A DNA stretch of 64,000 nt from Platynereis dumerilii (lineage: Eukaryota > Annelida > Polychaeta > Phyllodocida > Nereididae): contig JAPTHN010000012.1 of NCBI GenBank assembly GCA_026936325.1, positions 39,814,537 to 39,878,536 on the forward strand. The letters are read 5' to 3'. Below are positions 1-12,229 of this stretch, in pieces. The notes beneath the pieces are model-generated. The model was not told where the DNA came from. It was given only the letters and a program-made list of their open reading frames with translations, and did no database searches. The first letter of the stretch is position 1, and each line of letters begins with the position of its first letter. The translations under genes were made by a program, and so were the position numbers.

Positions 1-2343
1 TAAGGAAAAAGAATTGGAAAAAGAGATTGAAGAAAATCTCAAAAGGCTAAATGTAAAAAGTCATGAGATTACAAACTTGAGAAATGAACTAAATAAATTA
101 CTTGAGTATAAAATAGAAGGAGCTAAAATAAGGAGCAGACAATTACTTCTGCCAAGAGAAGAGAAAGGATCAAAAGATTTTTTTGCTCTTGAAGTTAAAA
201 ATATTATACAAAGTAGGATTAATACTATACTGACAGAACATGAAGAGATCAGCACGCCTGAGAAAATTAAACAAGCTATATATGATTTTTATAATCAATT
301 ATATACAGCAGAAGGAATCTGTGACAAGGCAAGTAAGGAACTTGAAGAAACTTTGAGAAATGTTAAAATATCACAGGAAGACAAGAAAAACATAAATAAA
401 TTTGTGACAATAGAGGAGGTAAGAAGGGCACTGAATAAAATGAAAAACAATAAAACTCCAGGTAGTGATGGCTTTCCAAAAGAATTTTATGTAAAGACAT
501 GGGATTTTTTAGCTGAGGATTTGACTGAAATGATAAATAATAATTTATTTGAAAATGAAATGACTGAAAGCCAAAGAGAGGCAATTGTGAAACTGCTATA
601 CAAAAAGGGAGATAAAAGACTCCTAAAAAATTGGCGTCCAGTCAGTTTACTAAATGTAGACTATAAAATCTTCACTTCAATATTATCAGAAAGATTACTC
701 AGTATTCTGGAAGGAATAATCTCAGAAACACAAGGATGCGCAATGAAGGGGAGATTTATTTATGAAAATTTGAAGCTAATAGAGGAGTTGCTAACAAGAG
801 ATGAAGAGATCTAGAAAATAATGAAGGAGGGATTTTAAAAAGTATAGATTTAGAAAAAGCATTTGATAGAATAGAACATTCGTATATATTCAATATTTTA
901 GAAAAGTTAGACCTTGGTGACATACTTACAAGATTCATAAAATTAGCTTATACGAAAATTACCACACGAATACAGACACAATTTGGTCTGACAAATACAA
1001 TAAATGTAACCCGTTCAGTAAGACAGGGCTGTCCACTGAGTATGATATTATTCATACTGGCATTCGAACCCTTGTTAAGGTTAATCAATTACAACAGAGA
1101 AATAACTGGAATAAAAATTAACAATGCAAAAAGAATTAAAATAGTAGCTTATGCTGACGATACAACTTTGTTCTTGAAGAATAAAAAGGAAGACAAAATA
1201 GCCTCAGGCCTAATAAAAGTTTATGAGAAAGCCACAGGTGCTAGATGCAACTTAGAAAAAACCCAAACTTTGCAATTTGGTAACTACAGGAAAAAACAAA
1301 AGACCTCAGAACAAGAGTCTGTTAAAATACTAGGTATAAAATTTCATCACGATAAAGAAAGAAGAAGAAAAGAAAACTGGGAATTAATTGGAATAAAGAT
1401 AAAGGGAAATCTAAACAAATGGAAAAGCAGGAAGATGAGTATGATGGGACGAGTAACTATAATCAACGCATTTGCAATTTCATTATTATTATATGTAAAT
1501 AGGATAATATCTCCAACAAAAAGTCAGATAGGCAATGTTACAAAAATAATAAATAACTTTATAATAGATACAAGGCCAATCATGTACTCCAATGCTCATA
1601 TGAAAAGGCCACTAATCGGTGGAGGATTTGGGCTGCCTGACCCAGAATTGAAATGCAGAGCCCAGGAACTACAATGGATGAAAATGTATGCAGATAGCAG
1701 TATAACTCACCCATGGAAGGATATTTTTCAAATAACTCATAAGCAAGAAATCAAATACTTCTTGGGAAAGTCATTATGGAGAGGTAATTTTAAAAAGGGA
1801 AGACAGGATAAAGAAAATCAAATAATAAAACAGCTAGCACTAAAGGAAGGATGGGAAAACTTAGACTATAGAAAAATATACAGAAAATTGGCAGAAGATA
1901 CATGCAAACAATTTGAAATAGAAAGGGTTCTAAGAAGTTACAACTGGAAAAAAATATGGATAAATTGGAGCAGTAGGCAGTTCAACAATAAAAGCAAAAT
2001 AACCATGCACACCATCATCTCAAATCATTTCAACAATAAAAAGTATAAGAACAAATCTGGAAATTGTCCATTATGTGATTATGACCTGGTGCAAAGTAGG
2101 GATCACAGTTTCTTCAAATGCAGTGGAGCTAAAAGCTTGCTGACTTACATCAAAGGAAAATATAATGTCATTCTTGAGCCACAGACTCTATATTATGAAA
2201 ATTGTGAAAATAATGATTATAGAATTGCTTTAGCATATGTGAATACAGTAGTGAAACTAACATTGTCACAAATAGGAAAATGGGGTACTCCGAGTAAAGA
2301 GCAAATGCAAAATAAATTTGAAAAAGTGTTAATGAAAACATAA
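1..2343 (+). mobile_element. L1/Tx1-like LINE, ORF2 3' part (reverse transcriptase)
   Basis: The element enters from the left edge, so its endonuclease part is outside the window. The protein shows the L1-type reverse transcriptase order: KNNKTPGSDGFP, then NWRPVSLLNVDYKI, then SIDLEKAFDRIEH, RQGCPLSM and the catalytic AYADDTTLFL. After these comes the long C-terminal part with a Cys/His knuckle (CPLCDYD...DHSFFKC). The frame is open from 14 to about 800 and again from about 808 to 2343. A single one-base shift near 800 separates the two halves; I see no other break. This order of motifs is that of the L1/Tx1 group rather than CR1 or Jockey. One disruption in about 2.3 kb suggests a fairly recent copy. 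Confidence 0.85.
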
Positions 2344-3454
2344 GTGATGGTGTTAAAGCCCACTTAGATGTATTACTAAGTAGAGTGGAGAATACGAAAA
2401 AAGATAAATAACTCCTATCAAATTGTATACAAAAATAAGAATTAACAACACCTATACCAAAGCATTTGCAATAAAGTGGCAGATAGAACCCCCACCCTCC
2501 CCCCAAAATAACTAACTGCAATTATATAAGATTGTCCTTAACAAAATGACTAAGTCAGACCGCTTGTCTTCTTCAAATAGTGCAAAAGGTCATTGCATGT
2601 AGACAGCTGTAAGAAAAAAAAAACAAAGAACCTGCCACCAAATCAAACAAATACAAATGCACACACGGCCAAAAATTAATCTTGGAATAAATAAAATAAT
2701 ATATAATCCATTGTACTCCTGTGACGGCCGACACATACATATACAATACATACAAACAAATAAAAATATACACCAAGTCTAGTAGTTTGAAACTTTAAAA
2801 AGTGAAGAAAAAACACAAATATACAACAAACCCTGGGTACAACAATACAAATGAAATTTTCTAAAGTATATGTAACCTGTGTAAATTTATGTAAATATTA
2901 TCATTGCAAAATGAAAAAAAAAGTTTGATAATAATAACTAACACAAAACAAAGACCCAGGGCGTGCTATGATGATAAGCTAGTTGTCACTCGAGAAGAAT
3001 CTATTGGTTCATACCTTTAAATTGTGCAAGTGATACAGAGATCAAGGATGCAGTAAACCCAACTGCCTGTTAGTAAGTCAGAGAATCACTTTCTCTGGCT
3101 GAAATCAGAAAACATGGGAAACCTAGATCACAGTTGATGCCAATGAAAAAAGGTAAGAGGATAGTGAGACAAACTTCATTCAGAACCAAGGCCCAGAGGA
3201 GTGAAAAAAGAAAGAAAGTAGAAAGGATGAGAGAAGGAGAACACTAAAAAGAAGAATGCTCTAACACACATTAACAATGTGGTGAGAGTAGGATATAACA
3301 GAGAAGAGTGACATCTGGTCTGAGCGCATTAAAAAAAAAAAAAAAAAAAATTGCTCCTTGGGATTCTCATTTTCAATATTGGATACTTGCCATTTTGGAT
3401 ATTTTACAATGGCTTCTGTCGTTGCTTTCCCTTGTGTGGTTTGCCACCTCCAAG
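2344..3454. other. No gene seen; possible LINE 3' UTR ending in poly(A)
   Basis: AT-rich, with no convincing coding frame. An uninterrupted run of 20 A lies at 3331-3350. L1/Tx1-type LINEs end in poly(A), so the stretch from 2344 to 3350 could be the 3' untranslated part of the preceding LINE. Its 5' end is off the window, so no target-site duplication can be checked. Confidence 0.4.
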
Positions 3455-3521
3455 TCTGATCATCATGAGGCTCTTTGCTGTGACAAGTGTGACTCATGGC
3501 AGCACAGGGAGTGCAACTCAG
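3455..3521 (+). CDS. PHD-finger-like exon fragment
   Basis: Following a possible acceptor (CCAAG) and ending at a good donor (G|GTATGA), this 67-base stretch encodes HHEALCCDKCDSWQHREC, which matches the second half of a PHD zinc finger (C-x2-C with W and H before the next Cys). The donor leaves phase 1, whereas the first clear transposase exon at 4003 starts in phase 0, so the two cannot be joined directly. An unseen exon may lie between, or this may be a relic. PHD fingers are known partners of MULE transposase domains in invertebrate proteins, so the location is suggestive. Confidence 0.35.
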
Positions 3522-3666
3522 GTATGAATTACAAATATATGTATATTGCATCTATAGTACTATACCATTTAATAGAATAAAATTAATAAAATGTCAGTGG
3601 GGTTTTTATATAGGATACATATTGAATGCAAGGTACAAATATGTTTCTTTGAATTATAAATTTAAT

Positions 3667-3966
3667 GGATTTGGTGCATTTTTGGGTCATCATTATGTTT
3701 GCCACTACAACTGTTTGAAATTAAACAATATTTTTAATTGCAATATCCTAATAATCCTATTTGTTTAGATATTCATATATAGCTCTGGAACAAAAATCAA
3801 ATAATCAAAATTTATTGGATTTGGTGTATTTTTGGATCATCATTATTTAATTTTGCCACTACAACTGTTTTAAATTAAACAATAAGTGCAATATCCTAAT
3901 AATCCTATTTGTTTAAATATTCATCTATAGCTCTGGAAAAAATATCAAATAATCAAAATTTATTGG
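3667..3966. repeat. 150-bp tandem duplication
   Basis: Two adjacent copies with a period of 150 bases, starting GGATTTGGTGYATTTTTGG at 3667 and 3817 and continuing through CCTAATAATCCTATTTG to TCAAATAATCAAAATTTATT. They differ by small substitutions and short indels. The block is non-coding and lies just upstream of the first clear transposase exon. Confidence 0.85.
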
Positions 3967-4002
3967 ATTTTTTAAAAACATCTATTATCATTATTATTTC
4001 AG

Positions 4003-5973
4003 ATTCACAGGTCAGCTGGGACCATCGTCAAGGAGCTGATTGATGACAGCAACGCCAAAGCCAATCTTCCTCCGTTGAATTGTACAACCAGGGCTGCAAA
4101 CAGAGCAAGAGAGGACCTGAGACCCAAACAACCGAAAGATCTCGACTTTGTGGTAAATATGAGTGATTTTAGAATAAAACGTTTACTGAAGATAGAAAAA
4201 ACACTACACCGTTACATATTGATAATGTAACATAATGCTATCGGCTATTCATTAAAATAATGACATGTTTATTTTCTTCCAGCTGAATGAATCACACCTA
4301 CCTAACAACTTCCTGGTTTCGGATCTGAGAGTCGACCGCAATCGACACGTCATCCTTGCTACAGAAGAACAGCTCCGGTGTTTGGCTCAGGCCAAGACCT
4401 GGTAAGCAAATGAAAAGATTTTCATATTATATTATATATTTTCATCGTTGCTCGGGGTAAAATGTAATTAAAACCATTTAACAGATAAAAACAGAAGTTG
4501 CAATTTAACAAAAGTGGTTAAGAAATTATTGTTTCATAATATTATTTAGAGTTTCATAATATTCTTTTTATTCACAGGTATCTGGATGGAACATTCAAGG
4601 CTACCAAAGCTCCCTTCACACAGCTGTATTCAATACACAAATTCCTAACCTGCGATGGGAAGAAGAAACAAGTTCCCTGTGTTTTCATCTTGATGTCTGG
4701 GAAACGTGCAAGGGATTACATGTAAGTTTATCATGTTTATCATTTAAGACATATATATACATGTTTTTATATATTATGTTATAGGCCTAAATTGATGATC
4801 TTACCTTTTCAAAAATTGAGATAATCAAACAAATCCTGAACCTCTTAGCAAAAACCTTGAAAAGAATGAACCAACCCCTTAAAGATACTAACTTGCTGTG
4901 AAATTGACAATAACAAGATACTTACTTGCTGTGAAATTAACAATACTAGACAATGTCAACACACAATAACAAAATTCATTCTATTTTCAGAGAAGTATTC
5001 CGGACCGTTCGTGACGCCCTCCTTCAAAGAAAGCTGCAGATCAACTTACAGACGGCGGTGATGGACTTTGAGTCCGCCGTATGGAAAGCCATCCGTAGTG
5101 TCTTTGCTCACGCTAAGACACGCGGATGTGCTTTCCATTGGGGACAGGCCGTAGAGAAACACGTAAGTATTTTGAATTTAATCTAAATCAAATAAAGACA
5201 AAAATGTTTACCAGTATGCTTAATAAGAAATCACTACTAAAGATTCCATAAATAGATAAAGAAAATATTACAAGGAATCTGTTGAAAATGTAATTTTAAA
5301 CCTTACATTGTGATCACTTGTGTTGTAAGTTTTTATAATTTGGTTTTTGCTATTTTGCAGGTGGGCGCTCTCGGCCTTAAGAAAAAACGCAAAGAAGACC
5401 CAGGCACGAAGGAGGTAATTCGAAGATTGTTGGCCCTACAGTACCTGCCTTCGGAGCACATCGAGCTTGTATTCCGAAGAATCAAAGAGCAAACCACGGT
5501 CACCCAGGCTTTCGCCCAGCTTTTTGATTACATCGAGGACACCTGGGTGACCAGTCGGACCTTCCCACCCCGCGACTGGTCCTGCTTCGGCAGGACCATT
5601 AGGACCAACAATGACGTCGAGGGGTGGCACACGTTACTCAATAAACGATGCCAAGGTAATTATAATAATTAATATTTTTATTATGACATATATATAAATT
5701 TTGTCCATTTGCTACAATTAACTTAGATAGTCAGCTTGTATTGATAAATGACTAAAATGCATTATATTTTTATTTGCAGGTCAAGGACTGAACGTGTACC
5801 TGCTGGCAGACATGCTGCACCAGGAAGCCCAGATGGTGCCAAGATACGACCAGATGATGCGAGAGGGACAAGACTGCCGACGACAAACGAAAGCATCACT
5901 GAAGAAGAACGAGAACATCGTGCAGGCCTGGGCAGAATATCGTCGACAGGAGATCACCCCTTTGAACTCATGA
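4003..5973 (+). CDS. MULE (Mutator-like) transposase-derived gene, six exons
   Basis: Exons: 4003-4152, 4283-4401, 4578-4721, 4991-5162, 5361-5655 and 5780-5973 (TGA). Each has AG acceptor and GT donor, and the junction phases agree (0, 2, 2, 0, 1), giving 357 residues with no stop. The MULE catalytic core is recognisable. WYLDGTFKATKAPF carries the first Asp, TAVMDFESAVWKAIR the second Asp, GCAFHWGQAVEKH the C-x-FHW-x-Q element, and TNNDVEGWHTLL the probable Glu. The amino-terminal part (DLRPKQPKDLDFV, then ATEEQLRCLAQAKT) is typical of animal MULE proteins. The start codon and any DNA-binding region are not in the exons I can link; a PHD-like fragment lies upstream. Most transposon-borne MULE frames are intronless, so an intact multi-exon gene suggests a host-adopted or intron-bearing copy. 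I saw no terminal inverted repeats. Confidence 0.8.
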
Positions 5974-6362
5974 AGAAGGTGCGACGATAGACGGAAGGAG
6001 ATTGTAAATTTTGTATATATTTGTGGATTTTATTGTATGTCCTGTTAATGTGGATTGTACGTTTTTTTATATTTACTAACTATTTATTTGCATGCACATT
6101 GTTTGGTTGTATGTTTTGGTGTAAATATTTCTTTGTATGAAATACAAACATTTGGCAAAGACTTGGGTTCTCTTTTTGTTGTTGCTTCAGTACCTGGTAA
6201 ACATGCATGAGTTCAAGTGAAGAAGAAATAACTTAAATACCCACCACAAACTCAAGAAACAATAAAAAAAGTTCTTAAGTTGTCCTAAACTATGAATCAT
6301 TATCAAAAGACAATGGGCGATAATTGGGGTAGTAGCAATCATTTATAGTTTTCCCTGGACTG
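5974..6362. other. 3' flank of the MULE gene, no second gene
   Basis: AT-rich sequence after the TGA. An AATAAA followed by an A run lies near 6260 and could be the poly(A) signal of the transposase-like gene. Nothing else is recognisable. Confidence 0.35.
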
Positions 6363-6582
6363 TCGCCATTTTGGTAGGAAAATCCTGATAAAATAGCACA
6401 TAAAACTACCATCGCCGTTCTGGTTTAAAGGTATAGCCGTTCTGGTATAGAAGTATAGCCGTTCTGGTATAATTGTATTGTAACCTATAGCCGTTTTGGG
6501 TATCTAATCATCGCCGTTTTGGCCTCGCCGTTCTGGCACTGTCAAAAAATACAATAGCCGTTCTGGCTTATCGCCGTTTTGG
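6363..6582. repeat. Cluster of irregularly spaced GCCGTTYTGG motifs
   Basis: Eight copies of TMGCCGTTYTGG start at 6412, 6434, 6456, 6488, 6511, 6525, 6555 and 6571, all on the + strand. A one-mismatch relative (GCCATTTTGG) lies at 6365. The intervals run from 14 to 32 bases and the spacers are unrelated, so this is not an ordinary tandem repeat. It looks like an array of protein-binding sites or the subterminal region of a DNA transposon. The cluster starts about 390 bases after the transposase stop codon, and one more GCCATTTTGG lies upstream of the gene at 3389. Confidence 0.85.
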
Positions 6583-7254
6583 CTGCACACCCATATTTTC
6601 GTGCCTACAGCGCCACACCTGGGAAAAATGGCTGAACTGACCACTGCTAACAGATGCTGCCTTGCTGACATGATCTTCTTACAGACAGTTTAGGTAAAAC
6701 AAAACTTGGTTTTAAATATTAAAATTACAGATTTGAGCTCCGCGAATCTATGGCATTGCCATCTACATATTATATTCTAAGTTTCGGAAATTCTAAGTTG
6801 TCATTCATCTTAGTCATCACAGTGCCTTTTGCTTGATGAAACATAAGGGCAATTGATTTATTTAAGTCAAAATTCAACAAGTCAATACCAGCATGTGCAG
6901 CTATTTTTCTGAGTCTAGTGAGCCAACAAGGTGCACCTTTATCTTTCAATTGCATTTGAATGGCTAAACATTTGTGCAAGAGTAAAGGGCAGTCACGATT
7001 TTAAGATAAACTCAGCAACATTAAAAATGCACACTTCCAAAAAGGCTGAAAATAGTACTTCCTCTTAAAGTATCAAGACGAAGGTTTGCACACCTCTAGA
7101 AGTTGCCATCAGTATATTCACAAAAATGTTCAAATCACTAAGGGCAGTACTTTTATGTGAAATAAAATCATTGTGGTTACTGTCGATAATGAAAGTCACA
7201 AAATCTCAATCTCCTACTATTTTAAGCCTTTTCAGTATAGTGCCTTTTGAATGT
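6583..7254. other. No gene seen
   Basis: Non-coding. Around 6725-6775 there is a scrap of a dispersed sequence (GAATYTATGGCATTGCCAT-like, then CTACATATTAT) related to stretches near 13050 and, inverted, near 28540. I see no coding frame with family features. Confidence 0.5.
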
Positions 7255-8477
7255 TGCTGAGTTTATTACTCAAATTATGGAGCTCCCTAAAATTTCAACA
7301 CTTCATCCAGCAAAGAAGCTGGCCTACAGCTAACACAGTGACAATGCTATTTTTAAACTTATAACATGGTCCCACAACCACACATAGGGAATTCACAGAT
7401 ACATTGTTGCACTCCACTGAACTGAGGTTAGAAACAGGTGATTACAACAAACAGTCAATGCCAAACAATGCTAAACAAGATAATCCAGCTTGCTATATTG
7501 TAACAGGGCCCCTTTAAACATTGTCAGAGCATAAGAAAATGTGTTAGAGGCTCACAGAGCCAGGGAATTTTAGCCAAAGAAATCCTAATTTAAGCATTTG
7601 TGCATCCATTTATCCACATGGAATTGTTCATGGAGTATATTTATATTGCATGGGATATCTATATATATTTGGACCTGCTAACAGGAAAATTGTAGGATAC
7701 AGATTCATAGAAAAGGTAAGATATAAATTCTCCTATGGCCATGTCAACACAGAAGATTTTGCCAACTCACATTGAAACTTTGAAGGCTATTAATCAAATA
7801 TCAAAGATGTTTCAAGGTTACACTTTGCATAGGCTTTGTCCACAGTGACTAAATACACCAGTTCTATGTGTTTTCTACAGCTGACAGCAATTTGATTTTA
7901 TATGAATTGACTTTTTCTGAAACATGTGCTTTCTGCAAGCCAATGTTTCGATAAAACAGGAAGTCATGTACAACATGTACCGTGCTGCCACGTTGTTGCA
8001 CCATGTTATGAACCTATCACTAGTTTGTAAAATTCTTTGAGCAGAGCTGTTGTCACACCAGGAACGATTCAGATCATAAATCAACATTTTTAATCCATAT
8101 CGAATCTGTGTGAAGTCACTGAAGTGAGTGATAAAATTGGGTTCTTTTGAAAATAGTCTTGTTTTCTGAAAATAAACACAGATTTGATAATTTCCAAATC
8201 TCTGATTACATCCAAAATGAGCCATTTAAAGGAAATCTCAGTCAGGTTGATAGTTTTAGCTTGTGAGATATAACAGTTAATGTCCTGAAAGAACCGTTAC
8301 AAAAGTCATTGCAGTCAATTTCGAGTCAGATAAAACATTAATGCTCCGCCTCCAGAGAAAGTTCAAGAAAAGGACGTTGATGGTGAAAACAATTGAACAT
8401 GCTCTTTTGAGAGTTATCTTTTTCATTGATCTATATTGCTGAGGACTAACACAAAACAAATATCAACTAGAAATATG

Positions 8478-8668
8478 GATAATTGGGGCTTTACGTCCTG
8501 TATTAATGCACTGGGTTGGCTAATAAGGACAGGAGAGTAAGAGGGCAACGAGGCAAAGGATGATTGAAACAGCCATCCAACACTGGCCCAAGTGAACCGG
8601 CAAGAGCTGGATTCGAACCTGGGTCCCAGCGATTGGTAGCCCAGCACAGTACCACCAGACCAGCCCTC
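8478..8668 (-). mobile_element. tRNA-derived SINE, copy 1
   Basis: Read on the minus strand it starts GAGGGCTGGTCTGGTGGTAC (A-box-like), continues to a B box (GGTTCGAATCC) and ends GGACGTAAAGCCCC. Five further copies of the family lie at 13119, 44914, 45085, 51837 and 52225. The tRNA-like head makes this a polymerase III SINE, not a tRNA gene: no cloverleaf folds out past the B box. Confidence 0.8.
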
Positions 8669-10305
8669 AGATTTTTCAGATTCAGATTCAGATTCGTTTA
8701 TTCTTCCCATATATATATAATTTACAATATTTATCAACTATTTGCTTTTAATTATTGTAGTAAAGCGGGAAGGGAGACCTCTCAAAGACTTGTTTGTCGC
8801 TGCAGAGAGGCCACCCCTTTATTTATACAAAGGCATATATATATACGGAAAAAAATTATTGCTGAATATACTATTATTTCAGATTCAGTGTATGCTGTAT
8901 ATATAAAAGGAGAAGGTCACAATGCAAATTTTTTTTAATTCATTAGAAAAATAATTATAATTTTGAATTTGAAATTTAGCAGATTTCATCAGAAGACAAA
9001 AGAACAGGACACCAGGGGACACTAACGACCACATATGTAACAATTTTCAATTATGCAAAAAGTCTCATAGGATTCAATAATCTTATTCTTGATATATAAT
9101 TTGTACCCAAAGAAGCTGTGGGTACTGATTTTTGCCTTAAAATTTGGATCCATGTTGTTAAATACAAAAGGAAAATGATACCTTATTGCCTGCTTTGCAA
9201 AATCATGTCTCACAGCAGGAAGACGAAGCATCTCTCTCTGTCGTGTGAAATGAGTATGAGTAGTATCCTCTTGAAGTTCATAGAAGTACTGAGGTAATTG
9301 TTTGTTCACAAACTTATAGCAAAACTTGAGGTCATGCAGTGTACGCATATCTTGTATCTTCAGAATATTAAGTTTTTTGAAAAGTGGGCTTGTATGTGCA
9401 TTATACTTAGTCCTTGCAATTGAACGTACAGCCTTTTTTTGAAGCTTGAATAGATTGTTAAGCTTCCATCCCCACAAGATAGTTCCATAATTTAAGTATG
9501 ACACAACCAAAGAGTTATAGATGTTTAACAAAATCTCTGTCGGTAAAAAGTGTTTCATCTTATTTATAATCCCTACAGTTTTTGAAATTTTTTTACTTAA
9601 TGTTTCAATGTGAACTTTCCATTTTAAATTTTCATCAAGAATAATTCCAAGATAATTGAAACTTGAAACAAACTCTATATTATGGCCATCAATCTGTAAA
9701 TCTGGGTAAGTTACTTTCTTTTGAGGTGCATGAAAGAGTATAGCTTTGGTCTTAGATACATTTAGTGACAGTTTATTTATCTTTAGCCATTCATTAATTA
9801 ACAATAACTCATCATTCAGACTGTTTGCATTTTCACTACTGGTATTAAGAGTTGTACAGAGAGCAGTATCATCTGCATATATGACCATATCAAAAACTGA
9901 GCTAGAAAATCTAAGGTCATTCATGTATATTATAAAAAGAAGTGGCCCCAGGATAGATCCTTGGGGCACACCGCAAGTAATCTGTAATAAATCTGAGCTT
10001 ATATCATCATATACTACGTATTGTTGTCTTTCACACAAGTAACTACGGAAGACATCCAGAGCAGTATGCTGTATTCCATAAAAACTTAGTTTTTCCAGAA
10101 GTATATTGTGGTCCAGTGTATCAAAGGCCTTTGAGAGATCTAAATAAATGTTGATAGGAATTCTACCGCTATCCATTTCCTTGATTACTCTGTCAATTAG
10201 TTCAAGTGTAGCATATTCAGTGCAGTGGTTCTTTCTGAAGCCGTATTGGCTGTCATAGAGTAAATTTGTATTGACAAGATATTTGTATAGTTGGTTGGTA
10301 TAGTT
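8669..10305 (-). mobile_element. 5'-truncated LINE (Jockey/CR1-like RT)
   Basis: Minus-strand reverse transcriptase, open over about 430 codons (9022 to about 10300). Motifs in order: [74 protein letters not shown], and a C-terminal NCYICGR before the stop. The endonuclease half is absent, so this is a 5'-truncated insertion. The 3' tail is a short tandem repeat (TCTGAA units, about 8676-8700) rather than poly(A). It is the same family as the minus-strand LINE at 33559-41489. Copy B of the segmental duplication is an empty site for it (about 13300-13350). Confidence 0.85.
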
Positions 10306-10689
10306 GGTTCCCCTCTCCAAGAGAAACTCTCCCCCAGACAAACTCTCTCCCCAATATCAACTGGAACGAAAGCTGACTTTATGCCTAGTATTGTGAACTG
10401 AAAAAAACAAGCCTTACCTAGCCTGAAATTCTAGTTCCCCGATATAAAATTTTAAAAAGTTAGCTTCCCAAAGGAGGAATCATTTGTTGCAATGCCATTT
10501 GAAAAAAAAAGGTCCAAAAGAGCATTGAATTTCAGATGCTAATGTAACAGACTTCAGAAAACCATCAACTACTACTTTTGAGAGTTGTCACTTATGCATT
10601 AAATGCACATTTTCCCCAATGATTTTCCACTCAACACACTTTGGTTTTAGTCAAATGTAGAGTTCCCTCATCTCGGCATGTAATTGACA

Positions 10690-10949
10690 CATAGAAATAC
10701 ATAGAACGGACATGAGGCTGTATGAAGCCACCAGAAGATGAGGTCACCAAACCGCCATATTGGAACTGCCCTGAGACATGACGTCACAATAGACTAATTA
10801 TGACGTGACGTCATGCCATTGTTATAAGTGACATCACTGTTATTGGTGACGTCACAGTACCATTGTGTCAGGATACAGGGCAGTTCCAAGATGGTGGATT
10901 TGGTTGCTTCATCTGCCAGAGCCTCATGTCCGTTCTATGTATTTCTGTG
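10690..10949. mobile_element. hAT-type MITE, copy 1
   Basis: 260 bp, bounded by inverted repeats starting CAYAGAAATACATAGAACGG and flanked by a perfect 8-bp duplication AATTGACA (10682-10689 and 10950-10957). The 8-bp duplication and CA terminus point to the hAT superfamily. The interior is strongly palindromic (TGGAACTGCCCTG near one end, CAGGGCAGTTCCA near the other; GACGTCA motifs in the middle). No coding capacity. A second copy lies at 17228-17488. Confidence 0.9.
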
Positions 10950-11110
10950 AATTGACACCATCAGATGAAGCTTTTCATCCCTGTATGCACTCATATTTTG
11001 GATTGTAATCTTTCAATAAAATAATAACCACAATGACATTATGACAATTTCAGTGAGTCCAACATGTTGCAGTTACATATTTGATATTGGTTTCCTCTTT
11101 GAGATGTCAC

Positions 11111-12229
11111 CAATTTCATTTCACCCAGGGTTACATCTGCCGAAAGTTGTCAGCAAGGTTTTTGTAACTTAGAGCTTCTCAGGTCCTTGAGCAATGTGAG
11201 GAATGGTTTGAGTGAATTTTTTCATAATTATGGCATCAATATTAATTACATAATTAAGAAATGCTGCGTAATAAAAAAAATCAGTTGAAAAACTAAATTA
11301 CTCGTCAGGTTCAGATAGAACTCATTAATAAATTAACCACATTTCTTAGGATTCATTTTAGAGATCAGTTAAAATTTAAACTTCAGATTAATTTTAGCAA
11401 ATATTTGATATCACTTTGGGCACCTTAAGAAATTTCATTCACTGCGGATTTTGCTTAAATAGTGGAAACTGCTCAAACAAGTGGAGGAAGCCACACATCA
11501 TGCATTACTAAACACATCATCCCAAGTCATACCATGACAAAATGGCCCATAACCTTTGCTAATTTATGAATACTTAATTAACTGACCCAGTTTTGGCTCA
11601 GCCAATCAGGGACTGCTACATCACAGTTTGAAATTGTTGCTTCTGTTTCACACAGTTAAAAATGGAGAAATTGTGTATTGTTGAAAGGTGCTATCACAGT
11701 TCCGAAAATTCCATTGAATTATGTATTTTCACAGTTCTGTAATGAAACTGTTTGCTTGTTTTACACTGTTTTTCTTAGTTGCCAGTAATCCTCTAAGTGT
11801 CCATAATCGGACTAAATCTGCCTGCAAAATGCTTATGACCTAAATTAGCAGCCAACCACAGAAGAGGTTGGAAATGGCAGAAAGCCCTGTCCATTTTAGC
11901 AGGGCTTGCGTGGGGAGGATGTACTAAACATGGAATTGTGAAAGTCTTCCTGCACAACTAGCACCTTAAGCAATAAGCATTGATAAATTAACAGGCCTTT
12001 AATTCAGAAACGATGCAAATCACTTTTCAAAATCTATAAAAAGGTTATTTTCTCAGAATTGTTGAAGCTGTAAGAGGTTGGGAGAAATTGACAAAGCTGC
12101 AGTTTCTCACTTGATCATGTATTTTTTCTCCTGTATGCTTTTGGGGTAGGGTTGGTCCGGTTGTAGCATTCTGAGTCATTCCGTGTCTGATCAACAAGTT
12201 GCTTCCACTAACTGGACTTTTCTCAAAGC
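11111..12229. other. No gene seen
   Basis: AT-rich intergenic sequence between the two segmental copies. No open frame with family features, no clear repeat. Confidence 0.5.

Larger units (their letters stand above)
7255..11110. repeat. Diverged segmental duplication, copy A
   Basis: Blocks of this segment match 12230-13910 in the same order: TTACTCAAATT (7270), AGCTAACACAGTGACAA (7329), the block from CTAGTTTGTAAAATTC (8020) through a SINE to 8668, the block 10360-10680, and ATTTTGGATTRTAATC (10995) onward to TTACATATTTGATATT. Copy A carries a LINE (about 8669-10305) and a hAT MITE (10690-10949) that copy B lacks. It also keeps about 650 bases (7370-8020) missing from copy B. It holds no host gene. 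Confidence 0.8.

Noticed and set aside
5748-5990. Separate 80-residue frame over the last MULE exon
   Set aside because: It is another frame of exon 5780-5973, whose own frame continues the transposase in the right phase.
6412-6582. CRISPR-like or satellite reading of the GCCGTTYTGG words
   Set aside because: Spacing is irregular (14-32 bases), the repeat is too short, and there is no associated system.
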